The notes under the pieces were generated by a model, which saw only the letters and a program-made list of their open reading frames with translations, searched no databases and was not told the origin of the DNA. Below are positions 1-6,554 of a DNA stretch of 20,073 nucleotides, one piece after another. Position numbers and translations under genes: made by a program. This DNA comes from a virus. The DNA is taken from positions 1 to 20,073 of the IMG/VR virus record IMGVR_UViG_3300037349_000198; one strand, written 5' to 3'. The first letter of the stretch is position 1, and the number at the start of each line of letters is the position of its first letter.

Positions 1-61
1 TGTTTAATTTGTTTAGTTATGGTGCAGCAAGTGTCCAATATTGCTTGTGTATCGTATTGAA

Positions 62-87
62 TGAGTCAAGTGAGACAGCGTGAGTCA
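62..87 (+). repeat. Left heptamer cluster (TGAGTCA x2, TGAGACA)
   Basis: Three heptamers start at 62 (TGAGTCA), 71 (TGAGACA) and 81 (TGAGTCA), so they are spaced 9 and 10 bp, about one helical turn. Bases 71-90 form the left arm of an imperfect inverted repeat: they match the reverse complement of 333-352 at 18 of 20 positions. One turn of spacing usually means side-by-side protein binding on one DNA face, which is inferred here. Confidence 0.7.
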
Positions 88-148
88 CGTCAATTGGATA
101 TTGGGACGATGCATTAAGGTCCCGCGGCTCCAGTGAATTCAATTGTTT

Positions 149-173
149 TGAGTACACCGAGTACAGTGAGACA
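149..173 (+). repeat. Middle heptamer cluster (TGAGTAC, CGAGTAC, TGAGACA)
   Basis: Three related heptamers start at 149, 158 and 167, exactly 9 bp apart, in the same orientation as the left cluster. They are more degenerate but keep the GAG core. The AT-rich stretch begins directly after them. They are probably a weaker binding array for the same unknown protein. Confidence 0.55.
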
Positions 174-335
174 CATTAAAACAGTTTATATTACTATTTT
201 ATTGGAATATACACACCGCGTTATAGAAAAAGTAATTAAAAAATATATAGAGCTGGTAGGGGCCTAAATCGCATTATCTGACTCATTTTAATTTATTGGC
301 TAACGGGACCGAATACTTAACGCACCTCGACTACC

Positions 336-360
336 TGACTCACGCTGACTCACTGTCTCG
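336..360 (-). repeat. Right heptamer cluster, inverted (TGAGTCA x2, CGAGACA)
   Basis: On the minus strand the order is CGAGACA, TGAGTCA, TGAGTCA (plus-strand starts 354, 346 and 336). A further single inverted TGAGTCA lies at 279-285. Bases 333-352 are the right arm of the inverted repeat whose left arm is 71-90 (18 of 20 matching). The two arms enclose about 240 bp including the AT-rich core. Confidence 0.7.
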
Positions 361-424
361 GCAAATCGTACATTTGCTATCATTTTCCTCTTGACTTAGC
401 CAATGGACATTAGATCGACGAGAG

Positions 425-433
425 TTATCCACA
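425..433 (+). promoter_or_regulatory. Consensus DnaA box (TTATCCACA)
   Basis: The nonamer TTATCCACA is a perfect match to the bacterial DnaA box consensus. It is the only perfect copy I noticed in the window and sits just right of the repeat region and just left of the first possible ORF. A single box can occur by chance; its position beside the AT-rich repeat block makes an origin role worth considering. Confidence 0.45.
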
Positions 434-441
434 AATAGTTG

Positions 442-657
442 ATGCGCCGAATCATGCAACGCAGTCAGACTAACACGCTGCGCATGCTCACAAATGCATC
501 GCGGGAGCTCGGGTTCAACTCCAATGTGGTCGATTTAGGCCGGGGGTGGGGGGTCACTTATTTCGGAGGGTTTTTGGACCCTGGTACCCCCAAATTCCGC
601 GCCTCTAAAATGATCGAGGCTATCCGAGGGTCACCGAGCCTAATTTTCTACGATTGA
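442..657 (+). CDS. Doubtful small ORF, unknown function
   Basis: A 71-residue frame starts at ATG 442 (a TTG lies immediately before it). There is no good ribosome binding site: the nearest purine run (GACGAGAG) ends about 18 nt upstream. The protein reads like a globular fragment, rich in Gly, Arg and aromatic residues in its second half, but I recognise no family and no motif. GC-rich third positions set it apart from the phage genes downstream, where A and T endings dominate. It could be a small gene of other origin, a remnant, or a chance ORF. The start might also be ATG 454 or 484, neither with a better signal. Confidence 0.3.
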   Translation: MRRIMQRSQTNTLRMLTNASRELGFNSNVVDLGRGWGVTYFGGFLDPGTPKFRASKMIEAIRGSPSLIFYD

Positions 658-689
658 CTTAACGCAGTGCTCCAAGATAAACATACGCC

Positions 690-824
690 ATGAAACGCTA
701 CCCCACCGAACATCCAGAAATCGCAACCCTTCTAGCAGTCCTCCTTTTGCCTCTCTTGCTGGCGTACGCAATAATTCGTGGGGCCGGTGTGGTCGCACGA
801 AAATTAATTTGTCTTTACCTTTAA
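690..824 (+). CDS. Possible single-helix small membrane protein
   Basis: This 44-codon frame encodes a basic N-terminus (MKRY), then a hydrophobic stretch at about residues 11-29 (IATLLAVLLLPLLLAYAII), then a basic tail with three Arg/Lys residues. That is the layout of a one-pass membrane peptide, as in small holins, pinholins or toxic peptides. Support is thin: no clear Shine-Dalgarno sequence precedes the ATG, and the ORF is short enough to arise by chance in T- and C-rich DNA. A weak promoter-like pair (TTGACT 654-659, GATAAA 676-681, 16 bp spacer) lies just upstream and would leave almost no leader. Function is not assigned. Confidence 0.28.
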   Translation: MKRYPTEHPEIATLLAVLLLPLLLAYAIIRGAGVVARKLICLYL

Positions 825-855
825 ACTCCCTCACACTAATACCGATATCAATGGG

Positions 856-877
856 GTAGGCTTGATCACCTACTTTT
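856..877 (+). terminator. Weak hairpin with T-run upstream of the exported-protein gene
   Basis: GTAGG (856-860) pairs with CCTAC (869-873) around an 8 nt loop and is followed by TTTT. The stem is only 5 bp, so termination would be weak. It could insulate the next gene from upstream reading, or be a chance hairpin. Confidence 0.25.
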
Positions 878-903
878 AAAAAACCTTTAAAGGAGATAAC
901 TAA

Positions 904-1422
904 ATGAAATTTGTTTTGCCACTGCTAATGCTCTTGTGCGTGAGCATCACGTCCTACGCGCAAACAGGAATTAATGCCAGCCCCTTCAAACCTGAAGAGG
1001 ACAAGCGTTTTCGTAAATTAGAGCAAGAAGTAAAGGGTAAGTTCTTTTGGGATTTTACAGTTCAAGGGGGCTCAACGGCGGCTGCCATAAATTTAAGGCC
1101 CTATTATTCAGCCGGACAACTGCCAGCAAATGCTATAATCACAAGAAGCTATATGGTGGCAAATACTGGCGTCACAGGCTCTGGCGCTCAATTTGCCCTT
1201 GCTTGCGGATCAGCTAATATTTTAAGTGCTACTGTAGGGACAGCTCTTTCCACGCAATACGCACTTTTAGATGGGCTTCAGACCGGAGCTTCCACTGCTA
1301 TGAGTAAGGTCGGCACTTCTCAGTGTACACCGACAATTACCTGGAGCACGGGTGCCGCAACCGCTGGGCGAATTGATGTTTATCTTGATTACATCAAACC
1401 CGCAGATATCAACGGACAATAA
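904..1422 (+). CDS. Exported protein with phage decoration-like domain
   Basis: The ATG has a strong ribosome binding site (AGGAGA, 891-896, 7 nt spacing). The 172-residue product opens with a Sec signal peptide: Lys2, a hydrophobic core at about 3-15, and a likely signal peptidase I site after Ser-Tyr-Ala (residue 19). A short charged linker (28-45) leads to a Gly/Ala/Thr-rich domain. That domain carries INL at 62-64, LPANAII at 73-79, GSGA at 92-95 and a closing TAGRIDVYLDYI, the same layout as the decoration protein at 8690-9193. The mature part has two cysteines (101 and 141) that could form a disulfide after export; the capsid-side relative has none. It stands alone, with a strong terminator behind it, so it may be a moron-type gene expressed separately from the virion genes. 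The relationship is by eye; function is unknown. Confidence 0.85.
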   Translation: MKFVLPLLMLLCVSITSYAQTGINASPFKPEEDKRFRKLEQEVKGKFFWDFTVQGGSTAAAINLRPYYSAGQLPANAIITRSYMVANTGVTGSGAQFALACGSANILSATVGTALSTQYALLDGLQTGASTAMSKVGTSQCTPTITWSTGAATAGRIDVYLDYIKPADINGQ

Positions 1423-1425
1423 GAA

Positions 1426-1495
1426 TCGCGCTAGGGCTAAACTCCAAGGTCACGGGGTGCCCTTTTCGGCTTCGGGTTGAGCCGACTTTCCGCGA
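1426..1495 (+). other. Structured intergenic RNA segment
   Basis: Between the exported-protein gene and its terminator, TCGGCT (1466-1471) pairs with AGCCGA (1480-1485) around an 8 nt loop. An outer TCGCG (1426-1430) can pair with CGCGA (1491-1495), giving a nested structure. It may be part of the 3' untranslated RNA that stabilises the transcript. I see no tRNA signature or known riboswitch core. Confidence 0.3.
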
Positions 1496-1515
1496 GTGAT
1501 CGGGTTAATGTTTGG

Positions 1516-1545
1516 GGGTCCCTCGTCCACGGGGGACCCTTTTTT
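1516..1545 (+). terminator. Rho-independent terminator after exported-protein gene
   Basis: GGGTCCC (1516-1522) pairs with GGGACCC (1533-1539) around a 10 nt loop, followed at once by six T (1540-1545). It separates the upstream transcription unit from the packaging genes, so terS needs its own promoter or antitermination. Confidence 0.9.
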
Positions 1546-1571
1546 AACTTGCGGGGAATCCTTGAGGCCGA

Positions 1572-1579
1572 TATATAAT
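1572..1579 (+). promoter_or_regulatory. Possible -10 element (TATATAAT) before terS
   Basis: TATATAAT lies just upstream of the terS start, with a poor -35 (TTGCGG, 1549-1554) 17 bp before it. Transcription would begin around 1585-1590, past the first ATG (1584). If the promoter is real, it favours the second in-frame ATG at 1596 as the translation start. Confidence 0.3.
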
Positions 1580-1583
1580 TTTT

Positions 1584-2333
1584 ATGAGACAATCGATGGC
1601 TGATGACACACTACTTGAGACAAAAGCTGATCCTACTAAGGAGACCACTCCCACCTTTACCTGTCGGAATAATCAAACAGGCCTTCTTGAAGTACGCCAC
1701 GCCCTAACAGGTGATTTGCTTGGTGTCCAAAAAAGCATGGATACCAATATTCTCTACGCAAAAGAAAAAATGGCCACGATGGTTAAGGTCAACGGGCGAG
1801 AGCTTCTCCTTGAACCCGGGGTCACAGCCGACATGGTCGATCAGCGAAGGCTTCGCCAGTGGGTCTATTCTGAAGTTATTGGCGAGACCATTTGCCAAAT
1901 GATCATTGAGGGGTGGGCCATTCATAAAATATGCAAAGAACCGGGCTTCCCCACTATTAGTATTCTATCAACCTGGAGACGAGAGAATTCATCCTTTGAA
2001 GAGATGATACGACAAGCCTTTAGAGAACGCGGTGAGTATCATAGAGATAAAGTTTTAGAAATTGCAGAAAAAAATGAAGACGCTGCCACTGATGAAATTG
2101 GGGGCGCAAAGCTTGCTATTGATTCTCATAAGTGGCTAGCTCAAACCGATAACCACGAACGCTTCGGCCTCAAAACAAAGGTGGACCTAGACGCTAAAAT
2201 CACAGCGCGTTTTGTAATTGACACAGGGATCAGACGGCCTGAAGATCCTGGCTATCAAAAAGATCAAACAAGGATTGCCCAAGATAATCAGAAACCAGTT
2301 TTAGAGATCGTAAAAGGGGAAGAAAAGAAATGA
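1584..2333 (+). CDS. terS: Terminase small subunit (probable)
   Basis: This 249-residue protein precedes the large terminase module. Residues about 100-132 look like a helix-turn-helix (ETICQMIIEGWAIHKIC, then a turn and STWRREN), followed by helical residues 135-165; this is the usual DNA-recognition and oligomerising layout of TerS. A stretch around 174-200 (AIDSHKWLAQ, then FGLKTKV) matches how many phage small terminases end. The first 90 residues are an extension I cannot assign. TerS binds the packaging site and hands concatemeric DNA to TerL. No strong Shine-Dalgarno sequence serves ATG 1584; ATG 1596 (protein start MADD) has GAGA 7 nt upstream and is equally likely. The gene overlaps the next by 4 nt (ATGA). 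Confidence 0.8.
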   Translation: MRQSMADDTLLETKADPTKETTPTFTCRNNQTGLLEVRHALTGDLLGVQKSMDTNILYAKEKMATMVKVNGRELLLEPGVTADMVDQRRLRQWVYSEVIGETICQMIIEGWAIHKICKEPGFPTISILSTWRRENSSFEEMIRQAFRERGEYHRDKVLEIAEKNEDAATDEIGGAKLAIDSHKWLAQTDNHERFGLKTKVDLDAKITARFVIDTGIRRPEDPGYQKDQTRIAQDNQKPVLEIVKGEEKK

Positions 2334-2623
2334 AGCCTTATATCGGAATGATTGTGCATTTTAACGAAATCGCACAGAAAAAACCTTGGCCAGCAATTAT
2401 TATTGCAATCCATGAAGATGAAGCTAGTGCACTTAAGGGTTTAGTCGATGTGCACGTTTTCTCCACAATCTCTGGAGGAATCCACATCGCTCGAAAAATT
2501 GAGCATTCAGATAAACCAAAAGAAAAAGAGCAAACCTGGAGTGTGATCCCTCACCAAAAAGAAGAGGTAAACCAAAAACCAGCTCAACCGGATAAATTTG
2601 CAAGTCATAAGGGGAATAAATAA
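2330..2623 (+). CDS. Small conserved phage protein of unknown function
   Basis: This 97-residue product starts with a compact beta-rich part (GMIVHFNE at 6-13, WPAIIIAI at 20-27, VDVHVFST at about 39-46) and ends in a charged, Lys- and Gln-rich tail. Small proteins with this order (an IVHY/F strand, then an A-I-I strand, then a V-x-V-F strand and a late Trp) are common beside terminase genes in podovirus-like phages; their role is unknown to me. The ATG overlaps the terS stop in an ATGA junction, so translation is probably coupled. Confidence 0.75.
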   Translation: MKPYIGMIVHFNEIAQKKPWPAIIIAIHEDEASALKGLVDVHVFSTISGGIHIARKIEHSDKPKEKEQTWSVIPHQKEEVNQKPAQPDKFASHKGNK

Positions 2624-2847
2624 TGGACCAATGCAAAGTTTGTTTAAAAGAAATTAAGTACTGCTCATGCGCACATCACCATGTGCCACATAAAAAAGGG
2701 GCCATCCCCCTAGAAGTAGCGCCCACAAAGGCTCCCGAGGCAGACGTTTCAGGCTCATCAGGCCCCGTTGCCAATGAATCAGACGTTGAGGCTTTGAGTG
2801 AGAAACCAAAAGCTACAAAAAATCGCAAAGGTTTTGGCCGAAAATAA
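2623..2847 (+). CDS. Small Cys-rich putative metal-binding protein
   Basis: The 74-residue product begins with four closely spaced cysteines, C4-x2-C7-x6-C14-x-C16, followed by a His cluster (H18, H19, H20, H23). This is a plausible small zinc-binding knuckle. The rest is a disordered, Pro/Ser/Ala- and Glu-rich linker ending in a basic tail (KNRKGFGRK). The ATG shares one base with the preceding stop (TAATG), and the stop is followed directly by the terL start, so it sits inside the packaging operon. A nucleic-acid or terminase accessory role is a guess; I do not recognise a family. Confidence 0.65.
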   Translation: MDQCKVCLKEIKYCSCAHHHVPHKKGAIPLEVAPTKAPEADVSGSSGPVANESDVEALSEKPKATKNRKGFGRK

Positions 2848-4167
2848 GTGGAAGGCCTCACTGAAGTTATAAAGACGGGCTACTACCCAAGAGCCTACCA
2901 AGAAGCTTTGCACCAAGCTTTGAAGAGATTCAATGTCATCGTCTGCCACCGGCGTTTTGGTAAAACTATTTTTTCTTTAAATGAGATGATCGACAAGGGT
3001 CTAAGAAACACTTTAAAAAATCCACAGTACGCCTACATTGCCCCAAACTACGGGCAAGCAAAGCGCGTGGCGTGGGAGCCCTTAAAAGAATATATCAAGC
3101 ATTTGCCGGGGGTGACGATCAATGAGGCTGAGCTTCGCGTGGATGTGCCTCGTGGTGATCCTTATAATGATAGGGTTAGGTTCTTACTTCTTGGTGCAGA
3201 GAATCCCGGGTCCGTACGTGGGATTTATCTTGATGGTGTTATTCTTGACGAGTTTGCAGAGTGTGATCCCATAATATGGGCCCAAGTCGTGCGCCCGGCG
3301 TTGTCTGATCGCCTGGGGTGGGCAATTTTCATTGGAACCCCCAAGGGTGAAAATCATTTCTACGATATCCTACAGGTCGCTAAAAAATCAGCCGATCATT
3401 GGTTTAATGTCATCTACAAAGCTTCAGAGACAGGTATTATTAATGAGACAGAACTCATGCTCGCCAAAAAAGAAATGTCCGAAGAAGAATTCAATCAAGA
3501 GTTTGAGTGCTCATTCACGGCAGCACTTACCGGGGCTTATTACGGGAAACTCCTCGAAGATGCGGAAAAAGATGGCAGAGTTTGTAGCGTGCCTTACGAT
3601 CCTGCTTGCGGTGTTGTCACTTACTGGGATCTCGGTGTTGGTGATACAACTGTTATTTGGTTTGTTCAACAAGTAGGCCGTGCTTTCCATGTGATCGATT
3701 ACTACGAAATGTCAGGAATGGGTTTAGACCACTACTATGAAATTTTAAGTAAGAAGTCTTATTCCTATGAGGAGCATGTGCTCCCCCATGACGCCAATGC
3801 CCGAGACCTTAGCTCAGGCAGATCTAGAGTTCAAAATTTAAGAGACCTTGGGATGACTCGGATTAGGGTTTTAGAGCGTGAGAACATTGAAGACGGGATT
3901 AACGCTTGCAGACTCCTACTTCCCAGGACATACTTTGATAGTGTGAAGTGTGCTAGGGGCCTAAGTGCTCTTAAAAACTACCAAAGAAAATGGGACTCTA
4001 AAAACAAAATTTTCTCGGATGCCCCACTTCATAATTGGGCGTCAAATGGTGCCGATGGATTTAGAACCTTCGGTATGGGTTGCCGCGATGAAGTTAGACG
4101 GCCTAGGAATAAAGACTTGCCAAGATCGGCTGAGAGCTATAACCCATTCGGGGGGGAAGACCAATAA
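2848..4167 (+). CDS. terL: Terminase large subunit (ATPase/nuclease)
   Basis: The 439-residue packaging motor has both domains. The ATPase part shows a variant Walker A at 33-40 (CHRRFGKT), Walker B at 131-135 (VILDE, with catalytic Glu135) and a coupling motif at 161-167 (FIGTPKG). The RNase H-like nuclease shows the expected acidic residues in YWDLG (Asp261), PHDAN (Asp315) and NGADGFR (Asp403). It docks on the portal, translocates DNA into the prohead and cuts it when the head is full or at a defined end. The start is GTG immediately after the previous stop; the only purine run (AAAGG) is about 16 nt upstream, so translational coupling is likely. No in-frame ATG fits without losing the Walker A region. 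It is complete. Confidence 0.97.
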   Translation: MEGLTEVIKTGYYPRAYQEALHQALKRFNVIVCHRRFGKTIFSLNEMIDKGLRNTLKNPQYAYIAPNYGQAKRVAWEPLKEYIKHLPGVTINEAELRVDVPRGDPYNDRVRFLLLGAENPGSVRGIYLDGVILDEFAECDPIIWAQVVRPALSDRLGWAIFIGTPKGENHFYDILQVAKKSADHWFNVIYKASETGIINETELMLAKKEMSEEEFNQEFECSFTAALTGAYYGKLLEDAEKDGRVCSVPYDPACGVVTYWDLGVGDTTVIWFVQQVGRAFHVIDYYEMSGMGLDHYYEILSKKSYSYEEHVLPHDANARDLSSGRSRVQNLRDLGMTRIRVLERENIEDGINACRLLLPRTYFDSVKCARGLSALKNYQRKWDSKNKIFSDAPLHNWASNGADGFRTFGMGCRDEVRRPRNKDLPRSAESYNPFGGEDQ

Positions 4168-4611
4168 ATGGGAGGCGGGGGACCAAGTACAATTTTACCA
4201 CAAGGTAAGATTGATTCAGTAAATGGATATAATTCCCAAACAGCCTCTACCCGGCAATCCATTATTGATGACACATCTATTGATTCTGTTTCTAAGCAAG
4301 AACTCTTAAATATGCTCCAATATTCAAATGGTATCGACCCTGCCCACACAGGCGATGATACCGCAGATCAAATTGCAAATGTAAGTGCTCAGCTAGCTAC
4401 TGATGAAGGTTCTGATCCTCTTTATGTAGGCCGCAGGAATAATGAAGACCAAATAAACGCTATGATCGCTCAACCAGGCCAACTTCAAACAAATTTAACA
4501 GACAATAATTCAACCCCCATGGGGACACCCACACTACTAACCTCAAGTGCAAACGCTGCGGCGTCTTCATCTCAAGGTCCAACCGCGCCCTCAGGAGGGA
4601 AAAATGGCTAA
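4168..4611 (+). CDS. Unrecognised protein between terL and portal
   Basis: The 147-residue product starts at an ATG directly abutting the terL stop. It is low in complexity: a Gly-rich start (MGGGG), then Asn/Gln/Asp/Ser/Thr-rich sequence, and an Ala/Ser-rich end. There are no cysteines, membrane segments or obvious domains, so it is probably largely disordered apart from a possible helix around SKQELLNML. Its last 8 nt overlap the portal start, and the portal Shine-Dalgarno (AGGAGG) lies inside it. Its position suggests a minor head or packaging accessory. I do not recognise a family. Confidence 0.65.
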   Translation: MGGGGPSTILPQGKIDSVNGYNSQTASTRQSIIDDTSIDSVSKQELLNMLQYSNGIDPAHTGDDTADQIANVSAQLATDEGSDPLYVGRRNNEDQINAMIAQPGQLQTNLTDNNSTPMGTPTLLTSSANAAASSSQGPTAPSGGKNG

Positions 4612-6280
4612 GCAATCAAAGAGTAAAATAAAATTTAATTACCCATCAAAGATTGCTTCGACTGAAATTGTTGGGGCCTTTAATGAATTAAAATCTCTAA
4701 GATTTGTCTGGGATGCTCACTGGCGTGAAATTGCTGATTTTCATATTCCAAGAAAAAATGATATTTTGCGCCAACAAATTCCAGGCTCAAAAAAGGCGCT
4801 CGACCTATACGACAACACAGCGATGCATTCTTCAGAATTACTCACCTCGGCCCTTCATGGACTTCTAACAAATCCCGCGGCTTATTTCTTTGATTATACC
4901 TCTGGGGATCCTGAGATAGATTACGACGATGATTGCAGGGCTTGGATGCAAGATGCCATGCGAAAAACCCACGACGTTTTAAATGATTCAAATTTTCAAA
5001 CCCAAATCCATGAAGTCTATACTGATATTGTAAACTTTGGCACAGGGCCCATGACTATTGAAGAGGACTCACGCTATGTTGTGAGATTTAAATCCTGGGC
5101 TGTAAAGAATGTTTATTTAGATGAAGACCCCCAAGGGGAAATTAATCGCGTTTATAGATATTTCAAATGGAACGCGGATAAGATTGTAAAACGATTTGGT
5201 ATAGAGAATGTTTCAAAGGTAGTTTTAAAATCTTTTGAAGACCGCGATATAAATACGATGTTTGAAATAATTCATGCGGTTTACCCAAAAGATGAAGAGT
5301 CAAATGACCTTCATAATTTCCTCTCTCAATATGTGGAACTTGAAACCAGAAAAGAATTAGATGTTGGGGGCTTTAATGAATTCCCCTACATCACCCCCCG
5401 CTGGAATAAAATAGATGAGGAGATGTACGGCAGATCTCCCGCAATGACATCATTACCAGAGGCAAAGACAATTAATGAGATGACAAAGACCACTCTCATT
5501 GCTGCTCAAAAAGTAATTGATCCACCTCTTATGATTCCTGATGATGGCTTTATTATGCCGATTAAAACAAAGCCCGGAGGATTCAATTATTACCGCCCGG
5601 GCACTGATCCTATTAAGCCAATTTTTAATCAAGATATCAGACTTGACCTGTCGGACACGGAAAGAGAAGCCACCCGAAAAAGAATCAGAGAAGCTTTCTA
5701 CGTGGATCAACTAAGCCTAGGGACCAATAACCCTCAGATGACGGCGACTGAAGTCAATGCCAGGCAAGAACAAGCCATGACCCTACTTGGCCCAATGTTG
5801 GGTCGCCTTCAATCTGAGCTTTTACAGCCCATGATTTTAAGGGTTTTTAATATTATGATGAGACGAGGTATGTTTAAGCCCGTTCCATTAAAGCTTAAAA
5901 AACACAGCCGCATCGTGGTGCAATATTCAAGTTTAATTGCCAAAGCCCAAAGACAAGTTGATATCAAAGCCATCCAAAAATATTTAGATGTTCTAACTCC
6001 CTTTACAAATGCCGACCCCACTGTGATGGATAATCTTGACGGGGACATAGCGGCTAGGTTACTTCTCAAACTTACTGGGGCACCTCAAGAGATTATTAAA
6101 GATCAAAATGATGTTAAGCAAATTCGCGATGCAAGAGCAAAGGCACAAGCTAAGCAAGCTCAGCAACAAGATCAGCAACATCAAGCAGAGGTTGCAAGTA
6201 AAGCTTTACCTGCGATGGCTACAGCACAACAAGCCCAACAAAAAATGATGGGTGGAATTAAAGGACCTGCAAGTGCCTAA
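4604..6280 (+). CDS. Portal (head-tail connector) protein
   Basis: The 558-residue product matches the podovirus head-to-tail connecting protein family (T7 gp8 type) in size and motif style. Its N-terminus has the familiar FNELKSLRFVWDAHWREIAD segment, then DNTAMHSSELLTSALHGLLT, where the portal clip and wing begin. It ends in a Gln/Ala-rich coiled tail, as many podovirus portals do. Twelve copies form the ring at one capsid vertex through which DNA enters and leaves. I chose ATG 4604 because AGGAGG (4593-4598) lies 5 nt upstream; the in-frame start at 4547 has no such signal and would add 19 residues overlapping the previous gene. The 8 nt overlap with that gene suggests coupled translation. 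Confidence 0.95.
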   Translation: MAKQSKSKIKFNYPSKIASTEIVGAFNELKSLRFVWDAHWREIADFHIPRKNDILRQQIPGSKKALDLYDNTAMHSSELLTSALHGLLTNPAAYFFDYTSGDPEIDYDDDCRAWMQDAMRKTHDVLNDSNFQTQIHEVYTDIVNFGTGPMTIEEDSRYVVRFKSWAVKNVYLDEDPQGEINRVYRYFKWNADKIVKRFGIENVSKVVLKSFEDRDINTMFEIIHAVYPKDEESNDLHNFLSQYVELETRKELDVGGFNEFPYITPRWNKIDEEMYGRSPAMTSLPEAKTINEMTKTTLIAAQKVIDPPLMIPDDGFIMPIKTKPGGFNYYRPGTDPIKPIFNQDIRLDLSDTEREATRKRIREAFYVDQLSLGTNNPQMTATEVNARQEQAMTLLGPMLGRLQSELLQPMILRVFNIMMRRGMFKPVPLKLKKHSRIVVQYSSLIAKAQRQVDIKAIQKYLDVLTPFTNADPTVMDNLDGDIAARLLLKLTGAPQEIIKDQNDVKQIRDARAKAQAKQAQQQDQQHQAEVASKALPAMATAQQAQQKMMGGIKGPASA

Positions 6281-6554
6281 GTTAAGTTTTGGAAAGAATA
6301 AAGATGTAAAGCGTGAGCAAGTTAAAAAAGTCACCATTTACCATGACACCTTTAAGCATACAGCCAATGGAAGGGCAGTTTTAAAAGATATGATGGGGGC
6401 ACACTTCATGCTCCAAAGTTCTTTTGATCCTAATCCCTACGAGATGGCCAGACGCGAAGGTGAGAGAAATGTAATTTTAAGAATCTTATCGATTCTAGAG
6501 ACCTCAGCAAGTGAGCTGAGAAAATTAATGGAAGAGAGAGAATATGATGAATAG
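6273..6554 (+). CDS. Bbp19-like small head-module protein
   Basis: The likely start is GTG 6273, with AAAGGA (6260-6265) 7 nt upstream, giving 93 residues; an earlier GTG at 6252 lacks a ribosome binding site. The core reads YHDTFKHTANGRAVLKDM, then a run to NPYEMARREGERNVILRIL. This matches the pattern of the Bbp19 family (a Phe/Thr start, GR-x-VL, then EG-x-R before a final helix), found beside portal and capsid genes in BPP-1-like phages. Its role is unknown, probably head assembly. It overlaps the portal gene by 8 nt and the scaffold gene by 8 or 11 nt. Assignment is from memory of the family pattern. Confidence 0.75.
   Translation: MPKLSFGKNKDVKREQVKKVTIYHDTFKHTANGRAVLKDMMGAHFMLQSSFDPNPYEMARREGERNVILRILSILETSASELRKLMEEREYDE

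Larger units (their letters stand above)
1..438. other. Gene-free left region with repeats (candidate origin or control region)
   Basis: I see no believable coding frame in this stretch. The middle (about 171-300) is strongly AT-rich and is bracketed by clusters of TGAGTCA-like heptamers that point right on the left side and left on the right side. A consensus DnaA box lies near the right boundary. Phased short repeats, an AT-rich core and a DnaA box suggest a replication origin or a large operator. That role is inferred from layout only; no replication or repressor gene is visible here to support it. Confidence 0.5.

Noticed and set aside
62-360. CRISPR-like array
   Set aside because: The repeats are only 7 bp, spacings are 8-10 bp, and cluster orientation flips; this is a binding-site array, not repeats with spacers.
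391-416. Promoter-like TTGACT before the first small ORF
   Set aside because: There is no acceptable -10 element at 16-18 bp; the nearest candidates (TTAGAT, TAGATC) sit only 13-14 bp away.
640-834. Minus-strand ORF of 64 codons
   Set aside because: No ribosome binding site, odd composition, overlaps possible + strand frames; all strong genes are on the + strand.
837-856. Sequence resembling a T7 RNA polymerase promoter (TAATAC start, GGGG end)
   Set aside because: It matches the T7 class consensus at only about 13 of 20 positions, the central recognition bases differ, and no second copy turned up in the other intergenic gaps, where a phage polymerase promoter should recur.
1423-1583. tRNA or riboswitch in the gap before terS
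   Set aside because: The hairpins do not form a cloverleaf, there is no T-loop sequence, and no known riboswitch core is seen.
4547-4603. Upstream start for the portal gene
   Set aside because: No Shine-Dalgarno sequence, and the added residues would come from the overlapping previous gene; ATG 4604 has AGGAGG.
6252-6272. Upstream GTG start for the Bbp19-like gene
   Set aside because: It lacks a ribosome binding site, whereas GTG 6273 has AAAGGA at ideal spacing and gives an 8 nt overlap like other junctions.
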